Below, one piece after another: positions 37,339 through 46,063 of a DNA stretch of 64,000 bases. Both the position numbers and the translations under genes were made by a program. The notes under the pieces were generated by a model. That model was not told the origin of the DNA, ran no database searches, and saw only the letters and a list, made by a program, of their open reading frames with translations. Position 1 is the first letter of the stretch, and each line of letters starts with the position of its first letter. This DNA is from Alphaproteobacteria bacterium (GTDB lineage: Bacteria; Pseudomonadota; Alphaproteobacteria; Caulobacterales; Aquidulcibacteraceae), in NCBI GenBank assembly GCA_027485915.1, contig JAIXQA010000028.1, forward strand, positions 40,280 to 104,279, read 5' to 3'.

Positions 37339-38881
37339 CAATACGCACGCAAGGTTCGGGAAGAGGCACTGCGCGGTTTAAGCGACGGATTGGGTAAGGG
37401 CCAATATCTTTCTCGGTCAGATAATGTGCGTCTAGCCAAGCCTTAAAGGCTGGGTCCTCTGTGAGATAAGCAATCGAGTCGAACCGGATGGCGTTTGGCG
37501 TTCTGACATAGCCAACCTCGCCTATGATAAGGTCCGGCAGGCTGCATTTCACATCTTCAATGAATTCAGCACGCACACGCTCTTTCTCGATCTTTCGGAT
37601 TGCCTCCAATTTAGGATTCTTATTGGGTGTCAAAAGCCCCGGCATCATCCACATCGAATAATAGCGCGACCAATATGCGCGGCCCGCGTCTACCAGTGGG
37701 TGGAAAGCGTAATCCGGCCCAATCGATAGGATGAATATCCTTTTGTCTTTGGGCTCTTTTGCAACAATGGACTTCAAAAGCGGCTCAACCATCTGACCGC
37801 GCGTCTGAACATTGCCAATGGCCGGCATGGCAACCACTGTCCAAATCAAGGTGAGCGTCGCGACAAGCGGTAAGGCGGTCCGGGTGCCTTTTTCTGGGTT
37901 GAAGAAGGCCTGATGTACGACCATGATGGACAGCATGACAGACAGGCCATGGGCCGCAATAAAGTGATAACGCCATCCCTTTTGCTGGAACATCACGATT
38001 GCCAAACAGACAACAATGGCAATTGCCAAAGCGATACAAAAGTCGCGCCGTTCCTTGGTCAAAAGCATGATGGCCATCGGGACAAAGACAAATAGACCCT
38101 GCATCGCCAAGCGAACCTTTCGCTCGTAAGACGAGAAGGCATTCCAAGGGCCAAAAGCGTAATAGGCGGTTTGAATCAGGTCCAACATGCGCCCCAGAAA
38201 ATCGGGTGCAAATGTCACAGTGGCGGCTGCATAAGCAATAGCGCAAAAGGCCAGCGTCAGATTTTCAGGTCGAAATGGCCGCCAAGCCCGCTTTTGTCGC
38301 CACAAAAGCCAAGCTTCCAAAACAAGCGGCAAAAGCACGAAATAATGTTTGAGCGCAAAGCCATAGGCACTTAAGACCCCGACCAGAATGGCAATCGGCA
38401 GGGCGACTTTTTGGCCATTTATCCGGACACACAGCAAAGCAATCCAAAGGCTACAGGCCATCATCAGGGATTGTTCACGCTGGCCAAAGTCGCCCACGCT
38501 GACCAAACACATTGCCAATAGAAACCCAAAGGCGGTCGCGGCGGCAGCAGCACTTCCAAGAGTCCTTTTGGCCAGATGGAACAAAACGGCAGTGGCCGTA
38601 AAAATCACCACCAGATTGAGACCGATTAGTGCGTGATAGGCCAAGATTGGGGTGTTTTGCGCGATCCATGCAGCTGGTAATGCTGCCCAGAACCAAAGCG
38701 GTGGATTGACCTCCAGCAAATCGCGATAGAGCAATTTGCCGTTCAGCATGCCATCAGCAATGTGCAGGCGCCACAATAAATCTGGCCCCGGCAAAACTAC
38801 CAAAGACAGAACTAGGCCTAATATTACAACGGCTAAGCCGCAGAAAAAATACAGAGCGGAAACACGTTCAACTTTTGTCAT
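37325..38881 (-). CDS. GT-C type membrane glycosyltransferase (paralog 2)
   Basis: 518 residues, start at MTKVERVSALYFF. The catalytic-loop pattern GPDLLWRLHIADGMLNGKLL then YRDLLEVNPPLWFW matches paralog 1. About ten to twelve helices and a soluble C-terminal domain follow. It overlaps the GtrA-like gene by 14 bp and forms, with GtrA-like and GT2 genes, the three-gene layout of Gtr systems (GtrB makes polyprenyl-P-sugar, GtrA flips it, a GT-C transfers it to an outside acceptor). Confidence 0.8.
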   Translation of the reverse strand: MTKVERVSALYFFCGLAVVILGLVLSLVVLPGPDLLWRLHIADGMLNGKLLYRDLLEVNPPLWFWAALPAAWIAQNTPILAYHALIGLNLVVIFTATAVLFHLAKRTLGSAAAAATAFGFLLAMCLVSVGDFGQREQSLMMACSLWIALLCVRINGQKVALPIAILVGVLSAYGFALKHYFVLLPLVLEAWLLWRQKRAWRPFRPENLTLAFCAIAYAAATVTFAPDFLGRMLDLIQTAYYAFGPWNAFSSYERKVRLAMQGLFVFVPMAIMLLTKERRDFCIALAIAIVVCLAIVMFQQKGWRYHFIAAHGLSVMLSIMVVHQAFFNPEKGTRTALPLVATLTLIWTVVAMPAIGNVQTRGQMVEPLLKSIVAKEPKDKRIFILSIGPDYAFHPLVDAGRAYWSRYYSMWMMPGLLTPNKNPKLEAIRKIEKERVRAEFIEDVKCSLPDLIIGEVGYVRTPNAIRFDSIAYLTEDPAFKAWLDAHYLTEKDIGPYPIRRLNRAVPLPEPCVRIAKQP

Positions 38882-39299
38882 GGTCACCTTGAACCGGTTT
38901 GACTGTCTGGTCTGCATAGACCCAGAAATTGAAGAAGAGAAAATTGGTGCAGGCCACGATCACCATCACAATAGCTGAAACCACCAGATCGGGCAGATCA
39001 TAGAGCTTCGTATTGGCTTGGCTGATTAGGGCTGCGATCAAAAAGCCCACCCCAACGGCAAATAAGTAGCGCCATAAGGTGCCAGGCTTTGTCTCCCGGT
39101 GGCCGAAAGTGAATTTCCCGTGCGCGGAATATTGAAACAAAAGAGCGGCCCCATAGGCCAAATTGGACGAAAAAAAACGTACTAAGCCAAAATAGACCAT
39201 CAGATTGTAGACGATGATGTAGACAAGTGAAGTAAGCCCCCCAGCCACGGCATAACGCATCCCCAATATCGCCTTAGACCGCAACTCAGCCCCGGTCAT
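38868..39299 (-). CDS. GtrA family protein (polyprenyl-P-sugar flippase-like)
   Basis: 143 residues from MTGAELRSKAILGMRYAVAG. Four membrane helices are evident, with the GtrA signature FSSNLAYGAALLFQYSAHGKF and the end TNFLFFNFWVYAD. GtrA proteins are thought to flip polyprenyl-phosphate-linked sugars. The start lies within the end of the GT2 gene (14-bp overlap) and its own end overlaps the GT-C gene, so all three are co-translated. Confidence 0.88.
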   Translation of the reverse strand: MTGAELRSKAILGMRYAVAGGLTSLVYIIVYNLMVYFGLVRFFSSNLAYGAALLFQYSAHGKFTFGHRETKPGTLWRYLFAVGVGFLIAALISQANTKLYDLPDLVVSAIVMVIVACTNFLFFNFWVYADQTVKPVQGDHDKS

Positions 39300-40290
39300 G
39301 GAAACCAATGAAGCGCTTGACCAAATAAATCGGCCTTTCCTTGGAAGCCATATATATTCGGCCAACATATTCGCCGATCATACCCAAGACCATTAATTGC
39401 ATTCCGCCCATAAACATGACGCCGATGAACAACATGGTCCAACCACTGACCCACTGGTCGGTCAGCAGGCGGTTTAGGATGGCATAGACAATGCCGACAT
39501 TGGACAGAACAAAGATCGCCAAGCCAAGCGTGATGACAAAACGCAACGGCGCGAGCGAAAAGGACAGCATCCCATCGAGTGCAAATAAAACCATTTTGCG
39601 CAGCGGATACTTACTCTCGCCTGCGGCACGCGCGGCCCGCCGATAGGGCAAAGCAGTTTGACGGAAGCCGACCCAGCTCACCATGCCGCGCAAGAAACGA
39701 TCGCGTTCCTTCATCGAGCCAATCGCATCAACCACTTGGCGATCAATCAGACGAAAGTCACCGACGTCCAGAGGAATGTCGACGTCTGACAACGAGTTTA
39801 GGCCACGATAAAATAGACGAGCGGTAGCCAGCTTGAATGCGCTTTCGCCATCGCGGTCCGTCCGCTGGCCATAAACCACATCATAGCCTTCACGCCACAG
39901 CTTCACCATATCAGCAATGAGTTCGGGCGGATCTTGCAGGTCGGCGTCAATAATAACGACACAATCGCCACTGGCTTGATCCAAGCCCGCAGTCACCGCC
40001 GGCTGATGGCCAAAATTTCGCGATAACATCACAACCCGAACATGGGCATCTTCTGCCGCAAGCTCGGTCAGCTTCATGGCAGTCTGATCGCGGCTGCCAT
40101 CATCAATATAGATGATTTCATAGTCCATGCGCTCGGTGCCAGCCAAGGACTCGAGGGCTGCCTTGAGCCGCGCATGAGACAGGCCAATGACAGCCTCTTC
40201 ATTATAGCACGGAACAACAACACTAATCCGACCCGACCCGTCACGGGTCAAACGGACAACAGGATTTGGCGACGAATCTGAATAGGTCAT
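39286..40290 (-). CDS. GT2 polyprenyl-phosphate glycosyltransferase (GtrB-like)
   Basis: 334 residues. The GT-A fold starts ISVVVPCYNEEAV, has IIYIDDGSRD, and the metal motif in VVIIDADLQDPPELIADM. KERDRFLRGMVSWVGFRQ is the GtrB/DPM1-type loop. Two C-terminal helices anchor it in the inner membrane. Such enzymes move glucose or a related sugar from a nucleotide to undecaprenyl phosphate. It is first gene of the three-gene operon. Confidence 0.9.
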   Translation of the reverse strand: MTYSDSSPNPVVRLTRDGSGRISVVVPCYNEEAVIGLSHARLKAALESLAGTERMDYEIIYIDDGSRDQTAMKLTELAAEDAHVRVVMLSRNFGHQPAVTAGLDQASGDCVVIIDADLQDPPELIADMVKLWREGYDVVYGQRTDRDGESAFKLATARLFYRGLNSLSDVDIPLDVGDFRLIDRQVVDAIGSMKERDRFLRGMVSWVGFRQTALPYRRAARAAGESKYPLRKMVLFALDGMLSFSLAPLRFVITLGLAIFVLSNVGIVYAILNRLLTDQWVSGWTMLFIGVMFMGGMQLMVLGMIGEYVGRIYMASKERPIYLVKRFIGFHDRG

Positions 40291-40405
40291 GGGTGTGATT
40301 CATAGCGAGTCCGCGCATTAAGCACAAACCATTCAACACTTGCGCCTCGGTGGGTGCTTGCTAGTGTGGTCAGAACATCAACTCAAAAAGACTCGGGGAA
40401 ACACC

Positions 40406-41188
40406 ATGGCCTATAAACCCTTTAATTTAGCTGGAAATGTTGCATTGGTGACAGGCGGCAATCGCGGCATCGGCCTTGGCATGGCAGAGGCTTTGGCGGC
40501 GTGTGGCGCAGATGTTGCGATTTGGGGGCGGAAGGCTGCCGCCAATCAGGAAGCGGTGGAAAGGCTTTCCGCCTATGGGGTGAACGCCAAAGCTTGGGAA
40601 GTTGATGTGGCACACGAAGAACAAGTAGTGGCCGCTATGGCCGACACAGTGGCCAAAATGGGCCGGGTAGATACCGTCTTTGCGAATGCCGGCGTCGGCT
40701 ATGGCGCGCCAAGTTTTGTGGACATGAGCACCGAGACCTACCGAAAGACCTTGGCGGTCAATCTTGATGGCGTCTTTTTCACGCTGCGCGAGGCGTGCCG
40801 TCACATGGTAGAGCGCGCTAAGGCGGGAGACCCTGGCGGATCACTGGTGGGGGTGGCATCTCTTGCCGCCATTGAAGGGGCCGCCCGCAACGAGGCCTAT
40901 GCCGCAACCAAGGGCGGGGTTATTTCCATGATCAAATCTATCGCGGTTGAGCACGCGCGCTTTGGCGTCCGGGCCAACGCCATCCTGCCGGGCTGGATCG
41001 CCACAGACATGACGGAAATGGCGCAAAACTCACCTGCCTTTGCCGAAAAGGTGATCCCCCGCGTTCCCGCACGCCGTTGGGGCAAGCCCGATGATTTTGG
41101 CGGCATTGCCGTTTATCTGGCCAGCCAAGCTTCGGCTTATCACTCCGGTGATACGCTCGTGATCGACGGCGGCTATTCGATTTTTTAG
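40406..41188 (+). CDS. Short-chain dehydrogenase/reductase
   Basis: 260 residues from MAYKPFNLAGNVALVTGGNR. The cofactor motif is TGGNRGIG (16-23), FANAGVGYG the NAG motif, and Tyr165/Lys169 in EAYAATKGG the catalytic pair. LPGWIATDMTE and LVIDGGYSIF are typical of the FabG-like classical SDRs. GGGGAAACACC is before the ATG; a longer in-frame start (40340) has no ribosome site. Substrate unknown. Confidence 0.88.
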   Translation: MAYKPFNLAGNVALVTGGNRGIGLGMAEALAACGADVAIWGRKAAANQEAVERLSAYGVNAKAWEVDVAHEEQVVAAMADTVAKMGRVDTVFANAGVGYGAPSFVDMSTETYRKTLAVNLDGVFFTLREACRHMVERAKAGDPGGSLVGVASLAAIEGAARNEAYAATKGGVISMIKSIAVEHARFGVRANAILPGWIATDMTEMAQNSPAFAEKVIPRVPARRWGKPDDFGGIAVYLASQASAYHSGDTLVIDGGYSIF

Positions 41189-41194
41189 TCAACC

Positions 41195-41228
41195 AAAAAG
41201 GCCCGAGACTAAATCCCGGGCGTTTTTC
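41195..41228. terminator. Bidirectional terminator between SDR and ilvC
   Basis: AAAAAGGCCCG ... CGGGCGTTTTT: a 5-bp GC stem (GCCCG/CGGGC) with A-run and T-run on either side. It serves convergent genes. Confidence 0.7.
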
Positions 41229-41261
41229 GTTCAGGAACATGCCATTAGATCGGCAAGCCGG

Positions 41262-42365
<1,104 letters not shown>

Positions 42366-42416
42366 TCAGGTCAATCGAAGCCATCAGCTTAAAGGCGTTC
42401 GATCTCAGCAAAGTCC

Positions 42417-43187
42417 TTAGTTAGACGCGCTCTTTGCGGGTGGGCGGGGTGCTACACTAGGCGGCTTGCGGGGCAAGGGTCCTGCAGTGGCCGAAGCTTG
42501 CGGGCCTGCCCGTCCGGCGGCAAGCTCGGTTACAATCAACCACCCGTCTGCTTCGCGTCGCCATACCGTAACATACCGGCCGAGGCTGAGTTGACTGTCG
42601 CCTCGCCGGATCACATAGCGCCCCCAAGAAGAGCCGGACCCGCCAGAAGCCATAGCGCTTTCAGGGCTACGTTCCAAGGTCACATCAGCCGGAAATGTCT
42701 CAAAGCGCGCTTGTGCGCCAGCTGCCCCCGCAGGGGATGACCCAGAAGCATCGTGGAGCACACCTTCGGCCGACATCAAGGCTTCATAGGCCTTGAGCGG
42801 ACCATTGCTCACAAGGTTTACAGCGAAGGCACGGTCAATCGCCAGTAACTCCTCACTTTCATCAATAGGCTTTGAAGCTTGCAGGGGTTCAGTCGGTGGC
42901 GTTTGAGCCGCCCGTAAGCCTTCTGGGGCCGCAATTGCGCTCTCAGCCGCTGCCTTGGCTGCCGCCAATAGCTGAGCTGCGTCCTCTGCCGAGAGGGGTG
43001 CAGTGGTCTCAGTGGTGGGAGCGGGCTCTGCCGGTGCGCGCCATTCAGCTTTCGGAGCAGTTTTTGGCTTAGCTGGTGCCTTTGCCTGCACGCTGGGCTT
43101 TTTGCTGGTCTGCGCCGACACACCAAAAGGATGCAGGGTATAGCCGAGAGCAAAGGACCCAATGATAGCAATGGCAATCCGTCTCAT
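42417..43187 (-). CDS. Exported protein with NTF2/DUF4440-like domain
   Basis: 256 residues. A signal peptide (RRIAIAIIGSFALGYTLHPFGVSAQ) is followed by a long Ala/Pro/Lys-rich linker to about residue 110. Then comes an NTF2-like fold: AIDRAFAVNLVSNGPLKAYE, WGRYVIRRGDSQLSLGRYVT, VWRREADGWLIVTELA, which fits DUF4440-type domains. The tail is again Pro-rich. Ligand unknown. It starts 12 bp after the gene at 43200-43862 and is likely co-transcribed with it. Confidence 0.7.
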   Translation of the reverse strand: MRRIAIAIIGSFALGYTLHPFGVSAQTSKKPSVQAKAPAKPKTAPKAEWRAPAEPAPTTETTAPLSAEDAAQLLAAAKAAAESAIAAPEGLRAAQTPPTEPLQASKPIDESEELLAIDRAFAVNLVSNGPLKAYEALMSAEGVLHDASGSSPAGAAGAQARFETFPADVTLERSPESAMASGGSGSSWGRYVIRRGDSQLSLGRYVTVWRREADGWLIVTELAAGRAGPQASATAGPLPRKPPSVAPRPPAKSASN

Positions 43188-43199
43188 GCGTGCCTTCCC

Positions 43200-43862
43200 T
43201 CAATTCGCTTGTTTCGCAGAAGCAGGCGCAAAGCCTGCTTCGGGTGCAACGAGCCCATCCACCGGTAACGCGCCTGGTAGAAAAGCGAATCTCTTCGCAA
43301 AGGCACCCAAAAGTGGCTTCACCCGCTCATCATCATAGCGCGTAGAAACGCAGCGCTCGCGCTTGGGCGCGCGCACTTCGATCACCGCTGTTGCTTGGCC
43401 TGCGCGGGCCAAAGTTTCGATGGTGCGCTTCAACTCGCCCCAGATTTTTGCGTCTTCAAAGGCATAGATAAGGCTTGCCGAATCGGTCACATCCAAGATG
43501 CCGCTCGCGCGACTGACTGCTTTGCCGTCCCACCGCACCATTTCATAACGCCCCGGAACGTCTTCTGGCGTGCGGAAAGTGATGGAGATGCTTTCTTGGC
43601 TCGCAGGTCGCAAAACCGAAATCCGATAGGCTGCCTTATCGCTCGCCGCTTTCACAAAAGGCGTATCGATACCCATGACCTTAAGGATGGCAGGATCGGC
43701 TAGTTCGCCATTGACGGGACTATCGCAAAGCCGCATGCGTGGGTCGCCATCAACGCCTAAGAACAAGGCCTTCTGCTCAGGCTCACGTTGGCCAACCAGA
43801 AAAATCGTGAGACCCAAAGCGGCAGCAATTGCCAGCATGATTAGATATCTTAGAGAGCTTTT
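43200..43862 (-). CDS. Membrane-anchored hypothetical protein
   Basis: 220 residues starting MKSSLRYLIMLAIAAALGLT, which gives a single N-terminal membrane helix or uncleaved signal. The rest is a periplasmic domain with AYRISVLRPASQESISITF, FEDAKIWGELKRTIE and VRAPKRERCVSTRYDDE. I do not recognise the family. It lies between ilvN and the NTF2-like gene in a same-strand series. Confidence 0.6.
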   Translation of the reverse strand, partial: KSSLRYLIMLAIAAALGLTIFLVGQREPEQKALFLGVDGDPRMRLCDSPVNGELADPAILKVMGIDTPFVKAASDKAAYRISVLRPASQESISITFRTPEDVPGRYEMVRWDGKAVSRASGILDVTDSASLIYAFEDAKIWGELKRTIETLARAGQATAVIEVRAPKRERCVSTRYDDERVKPLLGAFAKRFAFLPGALPVDGLVAPEAGFAPASAKQAN

Positions 43863-43939
43863 CATCGGTCTATCCAAACGTGAACTTTGGGCCAAAACAA
43901 GGCCAATTGCCGGACCAAAAGCGGTCTCATATCGTGTGA

Positions 43940-44482
43940 TTAGATCACATCCTTGCCGCGCCGAATGGTCGCAACCCCCGTGCGTGAGACCTCAACCAGA
44001 CCGAGCGGGCGCATCAAATCGATGAAATCATCCAGTTTTTTTGAAGAGCCCGTCAATTCAAAAGTAAAATAATCTAAGCCCGCATCCATGATGCGGCACT
44101 TAAACGCATCAGCCAAACGCATCGCTTCCACACGCACATCGCCCGTACCTGCCACCTTGATCAAGGCAAGCTCTCGCGAGACGGCATCACTGTCGCCATA
44201 AAAGTCGATGACACGCTTAACCGGCACCAAACGGCCAAGCTGGGCCCGAATTTGGGTCAAGACGCTAGGCGTGCCAGAGGTTACAATAGTGATCCGCGAC
44301 GTGTGGGCCTCGTGATCGGTCTCGGCTACCGTCAGACTTTCAATATTATAGCCGCGCGCCGAAAACAGGCCGACAACACGGGCCAGGACGCCAGGTTCGT
44401 TGGTGACAATCACGGCCAGTGTCGTACGAATGATCGGGCTTTCGCCTTCTGGAATGAAATATGCGGAACCGGGTTGGGTCAT
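43940..44482 (-). CDS. ilvN: Acetolactate synthase small (regulatory) subunit
   Basis: 180 residues. The ACT domain starts TLAVIVTNEPGVLARVVGLF and continues with GYNIESLTVAETD; this binds valine for feedback control. The C-terminal half matches the IlvH/ALS_ss_C domain (VKRVIDFYGDSDAVSRELAL). It should pair with the large subunit at 46064-47830. In most Alphaproteobacteria the two genes are adjacent; here 1.6 kb of other sequence separates them. Confidence 0.95.
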   Translation of the reverse strand: MTQPGSAYFIPEGESPIIRTTLAVIVTNEPGVLARVVGLFSARGYNIESLTVAETDHEAHTSRITIVTSGTPSVLTQIRAQLGRLVPVKRVIDFYGDSDAVSRELALIKVAGTGDVRVEAMRLADAFKCRIMDAGLDYFTFELTGSSKKLDDFIDLMRPLGLVEVSRTGVATIRRGKDVI

Positions 44483-44515
44483 GAAGTAGTCTCGACTGTC
44501 TGAGTTCTGATTGCT

Positions 44516-44869
44516 TTAGCGATCATAGAGGACGCGTGCAAACGCCACTTGCCCTTGTTCGTTCAATTCCATCAGTTCGGTTGCCGTCGCCCCGGTTTCA
44601 TCTTGGTAGATCAAGGCCAAACCTTGCCGATCTTGGCAGATGTTGAGCAAGGTAAAGTGCAGATGTGGCCGGATTTGAAAGGCAAAGCTGAAATGGGGAC
44701 GCAATTCTTCCCGACGGGTGAAAAAGGTTTTTTCGCCTTTGGTGCGAAGTGCAACCTTGGGCGAATGAAACACCAGATGCTCCGCGTAATGGGAGAGGAT
44801 TTTCTCCACATCATGGGCATTCCAATCGGCGATCCAAGTGGCAGCAAACGTGGTGGGGTCGGTCATCAT
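44516..44869 (-). CDS. NTF2/SnoaL-like protein
   Basis: 117 residues with the opening ATWIADWNAHDVEKILSHYA and then FHSPKVALRTKGEKTFF, the classic SnoaL/NTF2 start. It is cytosolic by sequence. Function unknown. Its ATG overlaps the stop of an upstream small membrane ORF by 4 bp (ATGA), and ilvN starts 33 bp after its stop, so it may belong to the ilvN transcript. Confidence 0.75.
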   Translation of the reverse strand: MMTDPTTFAATWIADWNAHDVEKILSHYAEHLVFHSPKVALRTKGEKTFFTRREELRPHFSFAFQIRPHLHFTLLNICQDRQGLALIYQDETGATATELMELNEQGQVAFARVLYDR

Positions 44870-45069
44870 GCCGACCCCTCCCCGTCAAACGTATCCTCAT
44901 CCGGGTCCCAGCCTTCGCGCCCAGAACCATGGACTGGAACCGGCGCACGGGGTGGTGGTACATTCAGGCTTTGTGCAGGAAACAGCATCGCCCAACCTGC
45001 AACTGGAGCTGCCACCCAAAACGGAAACTTTTTCAGGATCAATGGTCGCTCCTTGGGTTTATCGTGCAT
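44866..45069 (-). CDS. Small membrane-anchored protein, coupled to NTF2-like gene
   Basis: 67 residues from MHDKPKERPLILKKFPFWVA; one hydrophobic segment (FPFWVAAPVAGWAMLFPA) is followed by a Pro-rich, acidic tail (REGWDPDEDTFDGEGSA). Support for its reality is the 4-bp ATGA overlap with the next gene and the plausible single-helix topology; no family is known to me. The frame stays open to 45123. Confidence 0.5.
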   Translation of the reverse strand: MHDKPKERPLILKKFPFWVAAPVAGWAMLFPAQSLNVPPPRAPVPVHGSGREGWDPDEDTFDGEGSA

Positions 45070-45140
45070 GTGGCCTCGGTGCGTCTGGCGGCAGCGACGA
45101 CGGTCCAATAGTCGGAAATACACATTTTTCTACACATTTA

Positions 45141-45169
45141 TTGACTAAGTAAAGCGCATGGACTAGTCT
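45141..45169 (+). promoter_or_regulatory. Candidate hicAB promoter, possibly leaderless
   Basis: TTGACT (45141-45146), 17 bp, TAGTCT (45164-45169). The expected transcription start, 6-7 nt on, falls at the hicA ATG (45176). GACTAGTC (45161-45168) is a palindrome overlapping the -10 box, where HicB could bind. Confidence 0.5.
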
Positions 45170-45175
45170 ACAACA

Positions 45176-45358
45176 ATGGAACGGGACAGCAAGGAGATCG
45201 TCAAGCGACTTTTGTCCGATGGTTTTGTATCGGTTGGCAGCAAAGGATTGCATCACAAGTTCGAGAAGGACGGCCGGGTTGTGATTGTTCCCCACCCCAA
45301 GAAGGACCTCCCCCTCGGAACGGCACGCGCAATCGCAAAAATGGCAGGATGGCTATGA
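45176..45358 (+). CDS. hicA: HicA-type mRNA interferase toxin
   Basis: 60 residues, normal for HicA. It has the dsRBD-like fold with SKEIVKRLLSDGFVSVGSKG, the catalytic His in GLHHKFEKDG, and IVPHPKKDLPLGTARAIAKM, the conserved end. HicA cleaves mRNA independent of translation. No ribosome site is visible before the ATG. hicB overlaps its end by 4 bp. Confidence 0.88.
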   Translation: MERDSKEIVKRLLSDGFVSVGSKGLHHKFEKDGRVVIVPHPKKDLPLGTARAIAKMAGWL

Positions 45359-45762
45359 AAACAAGCGCAATCAAATATTATCACGGCATTGTCCATAAGG
45401 ACGAAGACAGCGCTTTTGGCGTTTCATTTCCAGATTTAGAGAGCTGTTTCTCAGCAGCCAACGATTTGGAGAGTGTCGTGCGCGAAGCCAGCGATGCCGT
45501 ATCGCTATATTTTGAAAATAGTGACCGCGTGATTGAGCCGTCTAGTATCGAGACAATCCGCGACTTGGCCAAAGAGGAGTTGGCAAATGGTGCTTTCCTG
45601 ATTTTGGTGCCCCATATCGCCGCCAGCAACACGCCCACCCGCATCAACATCTCACTCGATTCGGGGATCCTCGCGGCGATCGACACCGCTGCGTCTGCCC
45701 GCAAACTTACCCGCAGCGCGTTTTTGGCCCAAGCGGCGCGTAATGAGATTGTGGGGCGGTAG
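45355..45762 (+). CDS. hicB: HicB-type antitoxin
   Basis: 135 residues from MKTSAIKYYHGIVHKD. The partly degraded RNase-H-like domain is seen in AFGVSFPDLESCFSAANDLE (GVSFPDLPGC pattern) and a ribbon-helix-helix DNA-binding end in TRINISLDSGILAAIDTAA followed by RKLTRSAFLAQAARNEI. It neutralises HicA and represses the operon. GGATGG and the ATGA overlap with hicA set the start. Confidence 0.88.
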   Translation: MKTSAIKYYHGIVHKDEDSAFGVSFPDLESCFSAANDLESVVREASDAVSLYFENSDRVIEPSSIETIRDLAKEELANGAFLILVPHIAASNTPTRINISLDSGILAAIDTAASARKLTRSAFLAQAARNEIVGR

Positions 45763-45780
45763 ATTCAGCTGAAGGGATTT

Positions 45781-46040
45781 GTCTGGGAACGGTTTTGGTG
45801 CCCATTTTGGTCACCAAAACCTTGTTTCAATTATCTTTTGACAGTTCAACCGCGTCAAGGGACGCTTCGCTTTGGCCCTTGACCCGCCTCAACTGGCAGA
45901 CCTTACCGTCGGTGCGCGCGTCTGTTTGTGGCAGTCAAGGCCATCGAGCGAAGCGTGCCTTGACGGCCACAAACAGACAATTTCAAACTCGTTCAGCGCT
46001 TTGCGTGCAGCAGGGTCTGCACCAAAGCGCGTCTAGATGG
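45781..46040. repeat. Structured palindromic element, copy 1 (four hairpins)
   Basis: Between hicB and ilvB ends there is no gene but four hairpins. First: GGTTTTGGTG / CACCAAAACC (45791-45800 / 45812-45821), followed by a T-rich stretch. Second: arms 45842-45861 / 45876-45895, imperfect, with GTCAAGGG / CCCTTGAC at the tip. Third: 22-nt arms 45920-45941 / 45957-45978, with 13 bp, one A-G mismatch, then 8 bp (GTCAAGGC / GCCTTGAC). Fourth: arms 45996-46010 / 46017-46030 with one bulged C. Ends: GTCTGGGAAC and GTCTAGATGG. Loops of hairpins two and three are perfectly complementary for 10 nt. Homologous ends and same layout occur at 63.4 and 63.7 kb. It may also end transcripts of hicAB and ilvB. 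Confidence 0.75.
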
Positions 46041-46063
46041 GCATGCAAACGTTCGGTTCCCCC

